DNA from: Narthecium ossifragum
Lineage: Eukaryota > Streptophyta > Magnoliopsida > Dioscoreales > Nartheciaceae
Length of the DNA: 64,000 nt
Direction of reading: 5' to 3'
Assembly (NCBI GenBank): GCA_963920575.1
Contig: OY986974.1
Span: forward strand, 20,254,248 to 20,318,247
The stretch's first letter is position 1. Each line of letters starts with the position of its first letter. The notes under the pieces are model-generated. The model was not told the origin of the DNA and did no database searches. It saw nothing but the letters and a program-made list of their open reading frames with translations. Positions 32,041 to 41,606 of this stretch are shown piece after piece. Both the position numbers and the translations under genes were made by a program.

Positions 32041-32383
32041 TGATAAGACGTGAAAAGTGCATAAATCACCCTTTTAACTTGGCATTGTTAGTCTCCGAGC
32101 AAGGCCTTACTGATGAATTTTACCCTATTACAGGTACAAGTGCCCTCAACGAGGATTGGATCAAGTTCCGAGCTTAAACGATGTCATTCGGGCCAGTTTT
32201 TATGAAGAAGATCGATCCTTTATTGAAGGAGGATCGATCCTGTGAAGTACATCAAGAACAAAGCCAATCAGGACAACAAGGATCGATCCTATGTCATGAG
32301 AGGATCGATCACTTTTGCGTATTTTTCAGTGACAGAATGTAAATTCTAGAGGATCGATTTTCACACACTTGAGAATCGATCTT
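32041..32383 (+). repeat. Truncated 3' LTR of the gypsy element
   Basis: Matches the first about 345 bp of the 5' LTR with roughly ten differences and then diverges abruptly near 32384. The TATA box and U5 are missing. A later insertion or deletion at this point removed the rest. Confidence 0.85.
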
Positions 32384-33222
32384 TCTTCCTCCAACCCACA
32401 CACCCACTCTCACTTACCCGCCTCTCTGAATTTTAAAATCCATCAGCTGAGAGAGAGAGGATGGGACTCACGTCCCATCCGTCCCGTCCCTCTCCCCGTC
32501 CCCTCCCCCTCATCCCCTCCCCAGTCCCCTCTCCCCTCACCCTCACCCTCTTCCTCTCCCCCGTCTCCCTCTCCCCTCTCCTTCACCGTCTTTCTCTCCC
32601 CCGTCCCCTCTCCCCTCTCCCTCACCCTCTTCCTCTCCCCGCGTCGACGCCGACCTCACCCTCAGCCGCGTCGTCCCCGACCACCCAACCCGCCCTCGAC
32701 GCCATCGACAACCACGCCTCCCTCAGCCGCGTCGACGCCAACCTCGCCCTCAGCCGTGTCGACGCCGACCTCGCCCTCTCGCCAACCGCCTATCTCTCTT
32801 CGTCTCTTCTCTTCCCGATCCACTCCCCTCTCGCCAACCGTCTCTCTGTTCGTCTCTTCTCCTCCGTTACTCACACCTTCCCGAGCACGCCATCTCCGGG
32901 CCACATTTCCACCATCGACCTCACTCTTCCCGGCTCTCTCTCAGTCAAGCTCTCGCCTGAACCCCGACGCCCGCGCCGGGGTTGGTTTTGCCGTGGAATC
33001 CGTTCACGGGGCCGTGAGGGGGAGAGAGGGAGAGAGAGAGGGAAAGGGGGCATCTTGCTAGCGAGGAAGTTGAAGGATCGAAGCTTTCCTCTTCCAAGAA
33101 ACCCACCAAACACGACGGAAAAAATCCCATCTAATTTCTTCTCTGTTTTCGTGATTTTTTCCTTTGAAGAAAAGATTTTAGTGATTTTATCCTCACAAAT
33201 TCTAATCTTTTCTTCTCCCCAG
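32384..33222. other. CT-rich low-complexity DNA
   Basis: 32465-32645 is a CCCCTCTCC-type repeat. 32640-32800 repeats a GTCGACGCCGACCTC and CCCTCAGCCG unit. The ORFs on both strands are proline/serine-rich shadows. The downstream part (33060-33222) becomes AT-rich with a pyrimidine tract and an acceptor-like CTTCTCCCCAG, which leads into the TPR fragment. Confidence 0.5.
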
Positions 33223-33460
33223 ATCGTGGAGAAGTATATCCGGGACCCCTCCGACGTAGCGGCGGCTCTCAGCTTTCTGGACGCCGCCTTAGCCCTGTCC
33301 CTGCGCCTGGAGGCGGCCCTCGAGCTCAAAGCCCGGTCTTTGCTCCAAGATTGCATACCAAGCTTCAAGCTGGCATCTTCCGGTGCTTCTCCGTCGTCGA
33401 TCTCAAGCGCAAGGTCCTGGCTGGGCTCTGTAAAGGCTGCAAGCGTGAGGAGCAATGGAG
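33223..33460 (+). pseudogene. Fragment of a plant TPR-like gene, internally deleted
   Basis: After an acceptor-like CCCCAG the frame reads IVEKYIRDPSDVAAALSFLD and on to LDAALALSLRLEAALELKAR. This resembles the N-terminal helical repeats of a conserved plant TPR-like protein. From about 33378 a second block is read in another frame (FRCFSVVDLKRKVLAGLCKG, then CKREEQWR), matching the same family downstream and ending at a donor-like GTAATT at 33461 in correct phase. The intervening part of the normal gene is missing and the frames no longer agree, so this is a decayed or captured fragment. Family memory is by pattern; the exact gene is not named. Confidence 0.6.
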
Positions 33461-33759
33461 GTAATTCCGCACTCCTTAGTCTCCGCTGGTGATCTCGCCG
33501 GCGGCCAACGTACTCGGCAACAAAAAAGTGGAATAAATTTTCGTTTTTTTTACTCTACCAACGAAGTGGAATTTTTTTCAAACCCAAGCTCTGTTTTTTT
33601 TTCCCCGTAGAAAATGATTCATTTTTATTCAAATGTTGGATTTATGCGAATTTTGGTTGTTTGTGTGACTTTTTGGATCGAATCCAATGTGAACTCAACA
33701 ACATTGAACAGGTTAGATCTTTTCCTATTTGTTTTGGATATCAGATCTTTTTGGTTGTT

Positions 33760-34038
33760 TCATAGCGGAGAAGATCGCGACCCCGAGAACGTGCCTACCT
33801 CCTCATCGCATCCTCTGCGCGTTCCTCCGCCTCTCTCCTCTCTCCGTCGCCTCCAATTCTGGGGTACAGAATCCGCTGCTATCCGCCTTCGCGCATCCAA
33901 CCTCCGGGAGGTCGCCGCCGACGCCCCTCACAGCTCCGTCCTCGCCTGCGACTGAGATCGTGTGTTCCAAGAAGCCGATCAAGCCAATAGCCACCGTTCG
34001 TCATCGCGTTTCTACGGACGCCGATTTTCCACGATTAA
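33760..34038 (+). other. GC-rich exon-like segment, unrecognised
   Basis: An open, GC-rich frame (LPPHRILCAFLRLSPLSVAS ... KPIKPIATVRHRVSTDADF) ends at a donor-like AATAAG/GTTTTC at about 34038. The Ser/Arg/Pro-rich beginning resembles an organelle transit peptide, but there is no convincing start and no family is recognised. It could be the first exon of an unknown gene or another captured piece. Confidence 0.3.
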
Positions 34039-35115
34039 ATAAGGTTTTCTTTTCGCTTTCTTTTGTTCTCTATTTCTTTTGCGCATCTGGCGTTGTCCTT
34101 GGTTCAAAGGTTGGGATAGCTTTTTCGTTTTTCCTGGCTTTATTGTTTATATGTTCTTTTTAGGCGAAATTTCATGTACCCCATTCTAGATTATATGTTC
34201 TTTTCAGTTTTTTCCTCTATCTCGCGTGTAAATTTATTGTTCTTCTTCTATAATATCTTCCAAGGTACAGTTTCTTATTTTTTTTCCAGAATGCATGCGG
34301 TCTTTTGAAGCTACTTTTTGTTCGATTTAGTGGACTTGATTTGTAGAAGAAGTTTCCAAGTGAACTATTTCCAAGATCGGGATGCTGCATTGCAGCGTTC
34401 TCCTCAAATATGATGTAAGCACTTTTAAGAGTTTCTAAATCTATTACTTCGAGTGATGTGCAGCAGCTTCTGTTCTAAAATCTATCTATGCCTTGAGGAA
34501 TTTCTTGCCCTAAATTCTGTAAGAATGGTGCAAGTCTGTTGAGAACTTTTTAGAGATTGGGTTGAGCTTTCTGGTGTTAAATTCTCTATTACATCATTTT
34601 AATCAATTTGCACTATACTTCAAATTGAGGAACCAGCAAACAGATGGATGTTAGGTGGAAGTCTGTAATAGAATATGAACAATTTTGTGTTAAACCTGTT
34701 TTGAGTTTATACCAGATTGTATGGTTTTGGTTGCATGGACCTCAATTTTGCTGTTACTAATTGGTGTTGCTGGAAGCAGATACTGAGATTCTGAAAAATG
34801 TAATATGAATTTCTCAATCTGAATTTCAGATTTCTTTGTTAGACTTTTAAGTCGTCACTCATGGATGTTTAGAGTTTATTTGGTTAAAGCTTATGAAGCA
34901 AGGGAAGTTGACCCTTTTGCAGAAAAGATGATGCTCAAGAAGGTTTTACTTTGACTGTCATGCTGTAGTTATTCCATTGATATATTTGGTATTTTCGTCT
35001 ATATATTAGAAGGTTGCTAACATTAGCTTTGCTAGAAATACATGTTTTTATTGCTGCATGGGCTAACTAACTTTTGTATTAAAGAGCACTCTCTTAAAAA
35101 GTGAAATGATGTTGG
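34039..35115. other. AT-rich DNA before the gap, no gene seen
   Basis: Intron-like or intergenic composition with no ORF of note. It may be an intron of whatever gene 33760-34038 belongs to. Confidence 0.4.
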
Positions 35116-35315
35116 NNNNNNNNNNNNNNNNNNNNNNNNNNNNNNNNNNNNNNNNNNNNNNNNNNNNNNNNNNNNNNNNNNNNNNNNNNNNNNNNNNNNN
35201 NNNNNNNNNNNNNNNNNNNNNNNNNNNNNNNNNNNNNNNNNNNNNNNNNNNNNNNNNNNNNNNNNNNNNNNNNNNNNNNNNNNNNNNNNNNNNNNNNNNN
35301 NNNNNNNNNNNNNNN
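35116..35315. other. Assembly gap (200 N) followed by poly-G
   Basis: Exactly 200 N, so the true gap length is unknown. A run of about 18 G (35325-35342) lies almost at its right edge, a common place for sequencing failure. Confidence 0.99.
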
Positions 35316-35384
35316 CCAACGAGCGGGGGGGGGGGGGGGGGGTAAGATCGGAAGGTGAAGTACTGTAAAAAAAATTTTTTTTAA

Positions 35385-35520
35385 TCGGTGGAATAAATGC
35401 GGGTGGTGAAAGACATGTGGGGCCCACCTTATTCCAACAAATTTATTCTCAGTCTGTTTGGGAATAAGTATGGGAATAAGGGGTTATTCCCCCCCTTATT
35501 CCCACACCAAACAACCCCTT
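35385..35520. mobile_element. Foldback MITE-like sequence
   Basis: TGTTTGGGAATAAG...GGGAATAAGGGG at the left and CCCCTTATTCCC...CACCAAACAACC at the right fold onto each other. Further out, GGTGGAATAAA pairs loosely with CCCACCTTATTCC. The TTTGG/CCAAA ends are typical of small plant MITEs. Exact borders and target duplication are not resolved. Confidence 0.5.
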
Positions 35521-35524
35521 ATTG

Positions 35525-35738
35525 ATTATTATTTGGAGTCAACCTAAACGTATGGATGACATAATTCAGATTCGACATTGAATTGTGAGCATGTGGAAAT
35601 GTTGAAGTGATAAGACTTGTTAACATTGTAGATATTAAATTGCCACATCTTCAGCCATGAGTCATCTCAATGATTATATGGTGTTGACAAAAGCCATCTG
35701 CAACCCAATTCCACAACTGTAGGGGTGCAAGGAGTATG
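35525..35738 (+). repeat. Dispersed duplicate of INDH intron sequence
   Basis: About 214 bp matching 46815-47042, in the same orientation, with only about five substitutions. The copy in the INDH intron has an extra 17-bp tandem duplication. This copy ends exactly where LTR-like sequence of the second gypsy element begins. Either a dispersed repeat or a segmental duplication. Confidence 0.88.
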
Positions 35739-37043
35739 TTGGATCGATCCTCTGTAAGATTGGATCGATCCATGTTTCCTTTCTAGAGCCTAGTTTTTAG
35801 TCTTACAGAGTGGATCAATCCAAGATATCTTTGGATCGATCCAAGCATTTAGAAACGTCAAGAACTACAGTTTGGATCGATCGAAACCTATTTTAGATCC
35901 ATCCAAGACCGGCTGACGGGCAAAAATGGACGGTTTGGATCTAATCCGATGGTCTATGACTTGGGGCCTATAAATAGGGGTTTTGGCTCTTATTTTAGGA
36001 TTTTTTTCCAACCTTTTTCCAGATTTCTTCCCTTCTTTAGCTCTTGAGATTTCTCCTCTCATTCATAAGGATATAGGGCTCCAAGGGTGAATTTTGATGG
36101 AGAAGATGGGTCAAGCCTCCTCTTCCGTGGATCTCCTACCTAAGATGAGTAGCTAAACCCTTTTTCCTTGGGAATTCCTTGGTGTTTTAGGTTATTTTCT
36201 TAGATTCTCTTTTGATTCTTGATGTAATAACCTTTTGAGATGGTTTTTGTATGAATTCACATATAATTCATTATTTCTTTAATGAAATTCATTGTTGGAT
36301 GGTTTGAATACCTTTCTTTGCATGTGTTTGTATGAAAAGTATATGCTTGCTAGGTATTTGACTAAAGTCCTCAAAGAGTAGGTTAGGCTAGAACATGGCC
36401 AACTCTCTTTGAGGGACCCTTGACTTTAGGATAGAATTTTGAGGTTCTAGAACCACCCCAAGCCATCACTAATCTACCTACCATTCTTGCCTTAGATAGA
36501 GGATTGGATTGATGTATTAAACCCATCTCAAACCAAGACTTTATTCATACAAAGCCTTGATTTCTTGCCAATGATATGACCTTATCCCGGCGATTATTGT
36601 GCTATGATCGGATTAAAACCTCGATCATGGATCTTAACCTTGTAATTCACGCGATGAGATGATCCTAACCTGACATCTCATTAGCGGCGAGTGATATTAA
36701 TCCTACGCTCGTCGATCTCCAATTTCGACCATCTCATTTAGGTGTCATTCATCTTGATTCATAGAGAAGACATTTAGATCCTAATTCGGATTGGAATTCC
36801 CTAGGATTTCTTTCTTGATAAATCTTAGCCTTAATTGTTTTAGAATACTTTAGTTAGAAAACTCAAAGAATCAATCCAATTGTTTTCAACTAATGTAGAG
36901 ATTATGTTGCATTTGTTAGTTCCCATCCAATTCCTTGAGGATTCGACCCGTGTTTCCACTAACTACGTTGTAGTTAATTAGTTGTTCAGTAAATTATTTT
37001 GATCGCCCTTGAGATTTATAACGACGCATTTCAAAGCGCGTCA
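35736..37043 (+). repeat. 5'-truncated LTR of the second gypsy copy
   Basis: Contains TTGGATCGATCCAA-type palindromes at 35740-35905, a TATA box CCTATAAATAGGGG at 35967-35980, and ends AGCGCGTCA like the first element. The body (36000-37040) aligns in order with the U5 part of the first LTR (AAGATGAGTAGCTAA, GATCCTAACC). Its 5' end is missing. Confidence 0.8.
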
Positions 37044-37047
37044 AAAA

Positions 37048-37065
37048 TGACGTCGTTGACGGGGA
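37048..37065 (+). promoter_or_regulatory. Degenerate primer-binding site
   Basis: TGACGTCGTTGACGGGGA occupies the position of TGGCGCCGTTACCGGGGA in the first element, with about four changes, consistent with decay. Confidence 0.7.
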
Positions 37066-37288
37066 GTTAGATTAGTTGAATTACCTACTCGATATAACTC
37101 TTTACAATTATTTTGTTTTTCGTTTCTTATATTACAAAATAAAAAAAAGAATCTTTCTTACATAGTTATTCCTTTTCATTTGTAGGTGAAACTTCCGAGC
37201 GGCGAAGCAAATCATCTAGAATCGACACACAAGAGTTCTTGGACCAGCCCATTGTAAAGTATCTCTAACTTTGTGGTGTCTTGTGTGA

Positions 37289-38118
37289 ATGAATGAAGAC
37301 GACCCCGAATTAGATATTACTTTACAAGCATACTTAGATTCTAGAACATCTTTGCGTGTACAACAACCTATAGCCATGGAAAACGGACATCATCCTAACG
37401 TGGATGGTGTGAACCAAGACCATAATCCTAATGGGGATCGTAGGAGTATGAAGAATTATTATGTCCCTTCTACTTTTGCTCCTTTGTCGGGCATCCAACA
37501 ACCTATTATACATGCCGCCCATTATGAGTTCAAACCTCAATTTCTACAATACCTACCAAACTTTCATGGTTTACCTAATGAGGACCCTTATACCCATCTT
37601 GAGAAATTTGTTGAAAAAAGTTCGATGGTTAAAATTCCAATTTTACCCGAAGATGCTATGAAATTGAAACTCTTTCCATTTACTTTAAAAGGTAAAGCCA
37701 AATATTGGCTTGGTTCATTAGAACCTCAAACTATTACTACATGGGATCAATTACAAAGTACTTTCCTAGAGAAATTATATCCTATAGCTAAGACTCATGC
37801 AATGAGGACTCAAATATCTATATTTCATCAATTAGATAACGAACCATTTCATGATGCATGGGATAGGTTCAAGGAACTCTTAAGGAAATGTCCTCATTAC
37901 CAAATTCCAAAATGGTCTCTTGTAGATTACTTTTATAATGGATTTAAATTATGCCATCAACAAGACGTTGACACGGCTTGTGGTAGAGTATTCATGACCA
38001 ATCCTTATGAGGATTCATGGATGTTGTTTAGTAAACTTGTCATTAATTCACAGAATCATGCTTTCACATCTAGAAATACCCTAGATTCTCATAATATCAA
38101 AGAACACTCTCATCCTAA
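37289..38118 (+). pseudogene. Athila-like gag, interrupted at residue about 276
   Basis: From the ATG at 37289 the frame follows the gag of the first element closely (LDITLQAYLDSR, LPNFHGLPNEDPYTHLEKF, KLFPFTLKGKAKYWLGSLEP, WDRFKELLRKCPHYQIPKW, SWMLFSKLVINSQNHAF). It is cut after HSHPK by a Tourist-like insertion at 38119 and resumes at 39670 with GVLELSDTTRVAQQIDALNK. The zinc knuckle and protease are missing because the copy ends at about 39740. The open frame continuing into the insertion is not gag. Confidence 0.9.
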
Positions 38119-39666
38119 GCTTGTGTTTGGCAACCGGGGTATGCACCGGGTTAAGGGGGTTAAGCCCCTTAACCCGGTTCTTACCCCCAAACAGCATCGG
38201 GGTAGCAAAACGGGGTTAGATGGGTTAAATGGGTTAGATGGGTTAAGAAGCTCTCACACACCCCGACATCACTTATCTTCTCTCTGCTCCCTCTCTCTCC
38301 GGCGGCGGCGACGACATCCACCTGCGAGGCTCTCCCCTTCCCCGGCATCACCTCTCCTCTCCCCCATCCTCTATTCTCCTCCACAGTCCCTCCTTCCTCT
38401 TTAGCTCGCCGCCACATCGCTGCCGAGCCCCTATCCATCCCGACCACCGCCGTCCTCTTCTCCAGTCCCCGGCGAAGCCGCGGCCACCCGCGGCTCCTCC
38501 TCCGAGTTTCCTCTCCACTTCGGTCTTCCCCGAGGCCCCTCTACGTCGGCGACTACCTTCTCCGCCACCGCGGCTCCGACCCCGAGCTCGGCTACTCCTC
38601 CGACTCCTCCGGATCCAGCATCGCGGCGCCTCAGTCTTCTCCTCCCCTCCCGACGACGCCTCACCACGACGCCGCCCACCCCTCCGCGACCCCTCCTTGC
38701 CGACGGAACCCCAACTCGAGCTTCCCCTCTCGCGGATCCGGCGCCGCCACCCGCGCAACATCGCCATCCCCGTCGCCTCCGGCCTTCCCAACCCCGTCCA
38801 TTCCCAGATCCGACGCCCCCTAGTCACCACGACCCTCTTCCGACCAGCTCCGGGCCCGATCCGGCGATCCATCGCCGCTAGCTGACGGAGAAGAGGACTG
38901 GGTACTGGGTCACGTGCGGATGGGATGCATTCCAATGTCTCCATTTTAATATTATTATATTTTTTTATTAATATTAAAATAATATTATTTTATTTTATTA
39001 AATAATATATATGATCTGGTGGAGAACGACCAGACGTGCTGCCGGTGACGGAGATGGCAAATGAGCGGGTGTCGGTAGGAAAGGGATATTATACTTTATT
39101 ATAATATATTTTATTTTATTAAATAATATGTAAGATCCGGTGGAGGACGATCGGATGTTGCAGCCGACAATGGCAAATGAGCGGGCGTCGGTAGGAGAGG
39201 GATATTATACTTTATTATAATATATTTTTACCCTATTCTATGCAATAATATAATAATATAAAATTTGTACGGTTTATGCATAAATATCCAAACTTAATTT
39301 AATAAAAAGAATTTAAATATTATATGTGTAAACACGAAACATGTCAAAAAATTCAAAATTCTTGATCAAATTCAAATATATACCCGGGGTTAAGGATATT
39401 TTCTGTAGTTAGGGGCGTCGATTCGGATGGATTTTCTGGGTCGGGCTGATATTATAATCTTAACCCACTAGCTTATCCACTATTATAATATTATAAATTA
39501 TATACTATATATTTTATACACTTTACAATTATTATCCTTATCCCAAACTTAACCCATTAACTTACCCCTGTTTCTGAGCCAAACGCCAAAGTGCGTTAAG
39601 TTTACCCTCATTTCTTATCCCCACTTTTTTACCCCTAACCCCCTTAACCCCCAACCAAACGGAGGC
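38119..39666. mobile_element. PIF/Harbinger (Tourist)-like element nested in gag, GC-rich interior
   Basis: TAA lies on both sides (38116-38118 and 39667-39669), and removing one TAA plus the insert restores the gag codons. The ends GCTTGTGTTTGG and (reverse complement) GCCTCCGTTTGG agree at 9 of 12 positions; GGGGTTAAG/CTTAACCCC words make further imperfect inverted repeats inside both ends. Length 1548 bp. No transposase seen. The interior 38250-38890 is very GC-rich and exon-like; the rest is AT-rich with a two-copy repeat (GATCTGGTGGAGAACGA and GATCCGGTGGAGGACGA, about 39012 and 39134). Confidence 0.75.
38250..38890. other. GC-rich exon-like payload inside the Tourist-like element
   Basis: About 640 bp with strong GC content in an otherwise AT-rich element. 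Several overlapping frames are open on both strands (one reads YVGDYLLRHRGSDPELGYSS), typical of monocot first exons. No family is recognised. It may be captured host sequence. Confidence 0.35.
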
Positions 39667-39669
39667 TAA

Positions 39670-39740
39670 GGGAGTTCTAGAATTATCTGACACCACAAGA
39701 GTAGCTCAACAAATTGATGCATTAAATAAGAAGGTTGATG
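39670..39740 (+). pseudogene. Gag continuation after the Tourist-like element
   Basis: The codons GVLELSDTTRVAQQIDALNK continue the gag frame of 37289-38118, matching GVLELSKATHVSQQIDTLSR of the first element. The match ends at about 39740, where the inverted copy of the kinase fragment begins. Confidence 0.85.
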
Positions 39741-39905
39741 CAGTGAGCTTAGAAGCAAAGCCTCTTTCCAGAAATCAGCATCTAATGTCTAGAGCTTCTG
39801 AAAGTGCATCTCTTCATTAAAGGAGATTGATTTTCTCTTCATGTTGCTTCTATAGATTGCTGATTTCTGGAAAGAGGCTTTGCTTCTGAGCTCACTGCAT
39901 CATCC
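39740..39905. repeat. Inverted repeat made from a kinase exon (arms about 45 bp)
   Basis: The left arm (39740-39783, containing AGCAAAGCCTCTTTCCAGAA) is the reverse complement of 39855-39899 (containing TTCTGGAAAGAGGCTTTGCT), with one substitution and one indel. The spacer is about 70 bp. Transcription across it would give a hairpin RNA matching a conserved kinase exon. Confidence 0.88.
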
Positions 39906-39952
39906 CAATGTTGTCTCTTTCTATGGTGTAGTTCGTGATGGCCAAGAATGTC
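39855..39952 (+). pseudogene. Captured exon fragment of a Raf-like (MAPKKK-type) protein kinase
   Basis: After a pyrimidine-rich CTTCTATAG acceptor-like site the frame reads [20 protein letters not shown] and SFYGVVRDG. The pattern FWx[16 protein letters not shown] is the alphaC-to-beta4 region of plant PB1-containing Raf-like kinases. Only about 32 codons remain; the ATP-binding loop and catalytic loop are absent. The retained intron-like sequence before the exon indicates capture of genomic DNA, not of a processed transcript. A Helitron-like terminus at 40433 may mark the carrier. Confidence 0.82.
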
Positions 39953-40410
39953 TACTTAAGGGCAGAGAGAGTCTGCTCAAGGGTGGCATGGGTATTGATG
40001 ATTAATATATATGTGTTGTCTTAATTGTAATTTGAGGATAGTGAGTTATGCCAATTAGTTTTTAATTGAAACCATTTTTAGCCATCATGGCATCTTTGAA
40101 TTCTTTATGCAAGGTACCATTATAAGTTATTTTGTGACACATCATAGTTTTGTGTGATGGATTACTTATGCTTGATCCTATGATGAATAATGAAAGATTA
40201 CAGGGAGGATACAAGTATCGGCGTTCACCAAGGAGAGAGAGCAGTCTATCTATTTCTGCGCTGACAAAAGAGACTTTTGCCCATCGTTGAAGCTGTGGAA
40301 GTAGACTACGTGATGTTGAGAAAGAACTGCCCATCATGATGCCGAGGAAGATGTACTCTATGTGGTCTCATATTATCATTTTTTATGGTTTATTAATAGG
40401 AGAAATGCAA

Positions 40411-40433
40411 AATCGTGCACGGGTGAATACTAG
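40411..40433 (+). mobile_element. Helitron-like 3' end (candidate)
   Basis: AATCGTGCACGGGTGAATACTAG has a short palindromic stem (CGTGCACG) followed by a CTAG terminus. The tail GGGTGAATACTAG closely resembles the GGGTGAGTACTAG end at 16626-16652, which suggests the same Helitron family. It lies 480 bp downstream of the kinase fragment; the 5' TC end is not located. Confidence 0.45.
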
Positions 40434-40716
40434 TGTGTATATATATATATTAAAATTTAACTTTTACTACAAGAAAAATTATTTATTGTGACCAAAACAA
40501 TTGCGACCAATATATATTAGGGTCTCAATAAGTTATAAGACAATATATATTGGTCGGTATATTATTTATTGATCACAATCGCTATGGTCTCAAAAAGTTA
40601 TAAGATAATTGTTTTGTAGTGACCAATATATTTGGTCGTAATAGATGGTTACAATTGGGAATTTCGGAGGGTGATTTAAACTTTTAAGTCATTGTTGCGA
40701 TCATTTATTTAGTCGT
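40434..40716. other. AT-rich DNA with possible decayed CACTA-type terminus
   Basis: TTACTACAAGAAAAATT at about 40467 resembles the CACTACAAGAAAA start of plant CACTA transposons. It is followed by repeated GACCAATATAT and GGTCTCAA..AGTTATAAGA words. No second terminus is seen. Confidence 0.3.
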
Positions 40717-41319
40717 TAAAATTAAGGGTGCGGCTATCAGCACCACAATTTGGACTCATCACACCACATTTACTCAACACACCACAACCCAAGTTTGAAA
40801 ACCCCAGTTTTTACTCAATACACCACACAAAATAAATCTGCTTACCTAAACTACCCTCAAAACCCCACACCACACCACACTAACACCCCCACTCCACCCC
40901 TAACAAAACCCAAAATACCTACACTACCCCTCACCCCACTCCAGCCCCTACCTTCTTCCCCCTCTTCTACCGAGACTTCCTCCCTCCCTCTTCTACCGAA
41001 CTCTTTCCCTCTCTCCACTCTCCCGAGCATCTCCCTCCACCTTCCCAACGCCCTCTCCCGAACGTTGCCACCCTCCCTACACCTGCGGCAGAGCCTCGCC
41101 AGCGAGCTGTCCACGCGTCCGTCGAGTCCGTCGAGTGAGAACCATCGAGTGAGATTTCACAACAAGTGAGTTTTTCATTTCTTGTTGCATGAAATGCATT
41201 GCCTTTGTATTGTTTTTGCATATATAACATTGGTTTTGCAGCATTGTTCTCCGAATGCATTTTTTTTCAAGATTTTTAAAATTTTCCAATGGGTTCCGAC
41301 CTTTCAGTTTTATACGTAT

Positions 41320-41570
41320 CAATCGGTACAAGACAACCGAATGATACACTATCATATCGGTACGTATTCACCGATATGATAGGATTATCTATCAGTACAT
41401 AGGTACCGATCAATACGTTTGTTGCTGTATGGAAAAGAGCTTGTTCGGTATCAAGGTACCGATATTTATTCTACACTATCGGTAACTTACTACCGATATG
41501 TATGCTTTATTACCAGTACTTAGGTACCGTTAATAATGCTTAATTGCCGGTATATAGATACCGAAACTCT
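41320..41570. repeat. Left subterminal TACCGATA/TATCGGTA motif array of the MULE
   Basis: Repeated short words in both orientations (ATATCGGTACGTA, CACCGATATGATA, GGTACCGATC, GGTACCGATATT, CTATCGGTAAC, CTACCGATATG, GATACCGAAAC) within 250 bp. A matching set lies near the other end at 43690-43905. Paired subterminal arrays are typical places for transposase binding; that role here is inference. Confidence 0.75.
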
Positions 41571-41606
41571 CTACTAATCTTTGCATTTCTTTTTCAAAAC
41601 AGTTAA

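Larger units (their letters stand above)
23520..32383 (+). mobile_element. Non-autonomous Ty3/gypsy (Athila-like) element with gag-protease only
   Basis: 5' LTR 23520-25096, primer-binding site 25104-25121, gag-protease 25359-27899, acidic downstream ORF 27890-28903, a long non-coding part, polypurine tract ending at 32040, and a truncated 3' LTR 32041-32383. The gag type, the primer site TGGCGCCGTTACCGGGGA and the GGTGGGAGGCAACCCATCC phrase near 28867 are all typical of Athila-related plant gypsy elements. Reverse transcriptase, RNase H and integrase are absent, so it resembles the TR-GAG class that depends on other elements. The shared parts of the two LTRs differ at only a few percent of positions by eye, so insertion was fairly recent. 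The 3' LTR loses similarity at about 32384, so no target duplication can be checked. Confidence 0.88.
35736..39740 (+). mobile_element. Second Athila-like gypsy copy, truncated at both ends and with nested insertion
   Basis: Partial LTR 35736-37043, primer site 37048-37065, gag 37289-38118 continuing at 39670-39740, split by a Tourist-like element. It is related to, but clearly diverged from, the element at 23520-32383. The LTR lacks its TGATAAG start, and gag breaks off at about 39740 where unrelated kinase-derived DNA begins. No 3' LTR is seen. Confidence 0.8.

Noticed and set aside
32369..33492. 230- and 343-codon ORFs, Pro/Ser/Leu-rich
   Set aside because: They run through CT-rich repeats and into the TPR fragment in unrelated frames, with no domain. 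Only the 33223-33460 match is supported.
38348..38944. 198-codon minus-strand Arg/Gly-rich ORF
   Set aside because: A shadow of the GC-rich interior of the Tourist-like element; open frames exist in almost every frame there.
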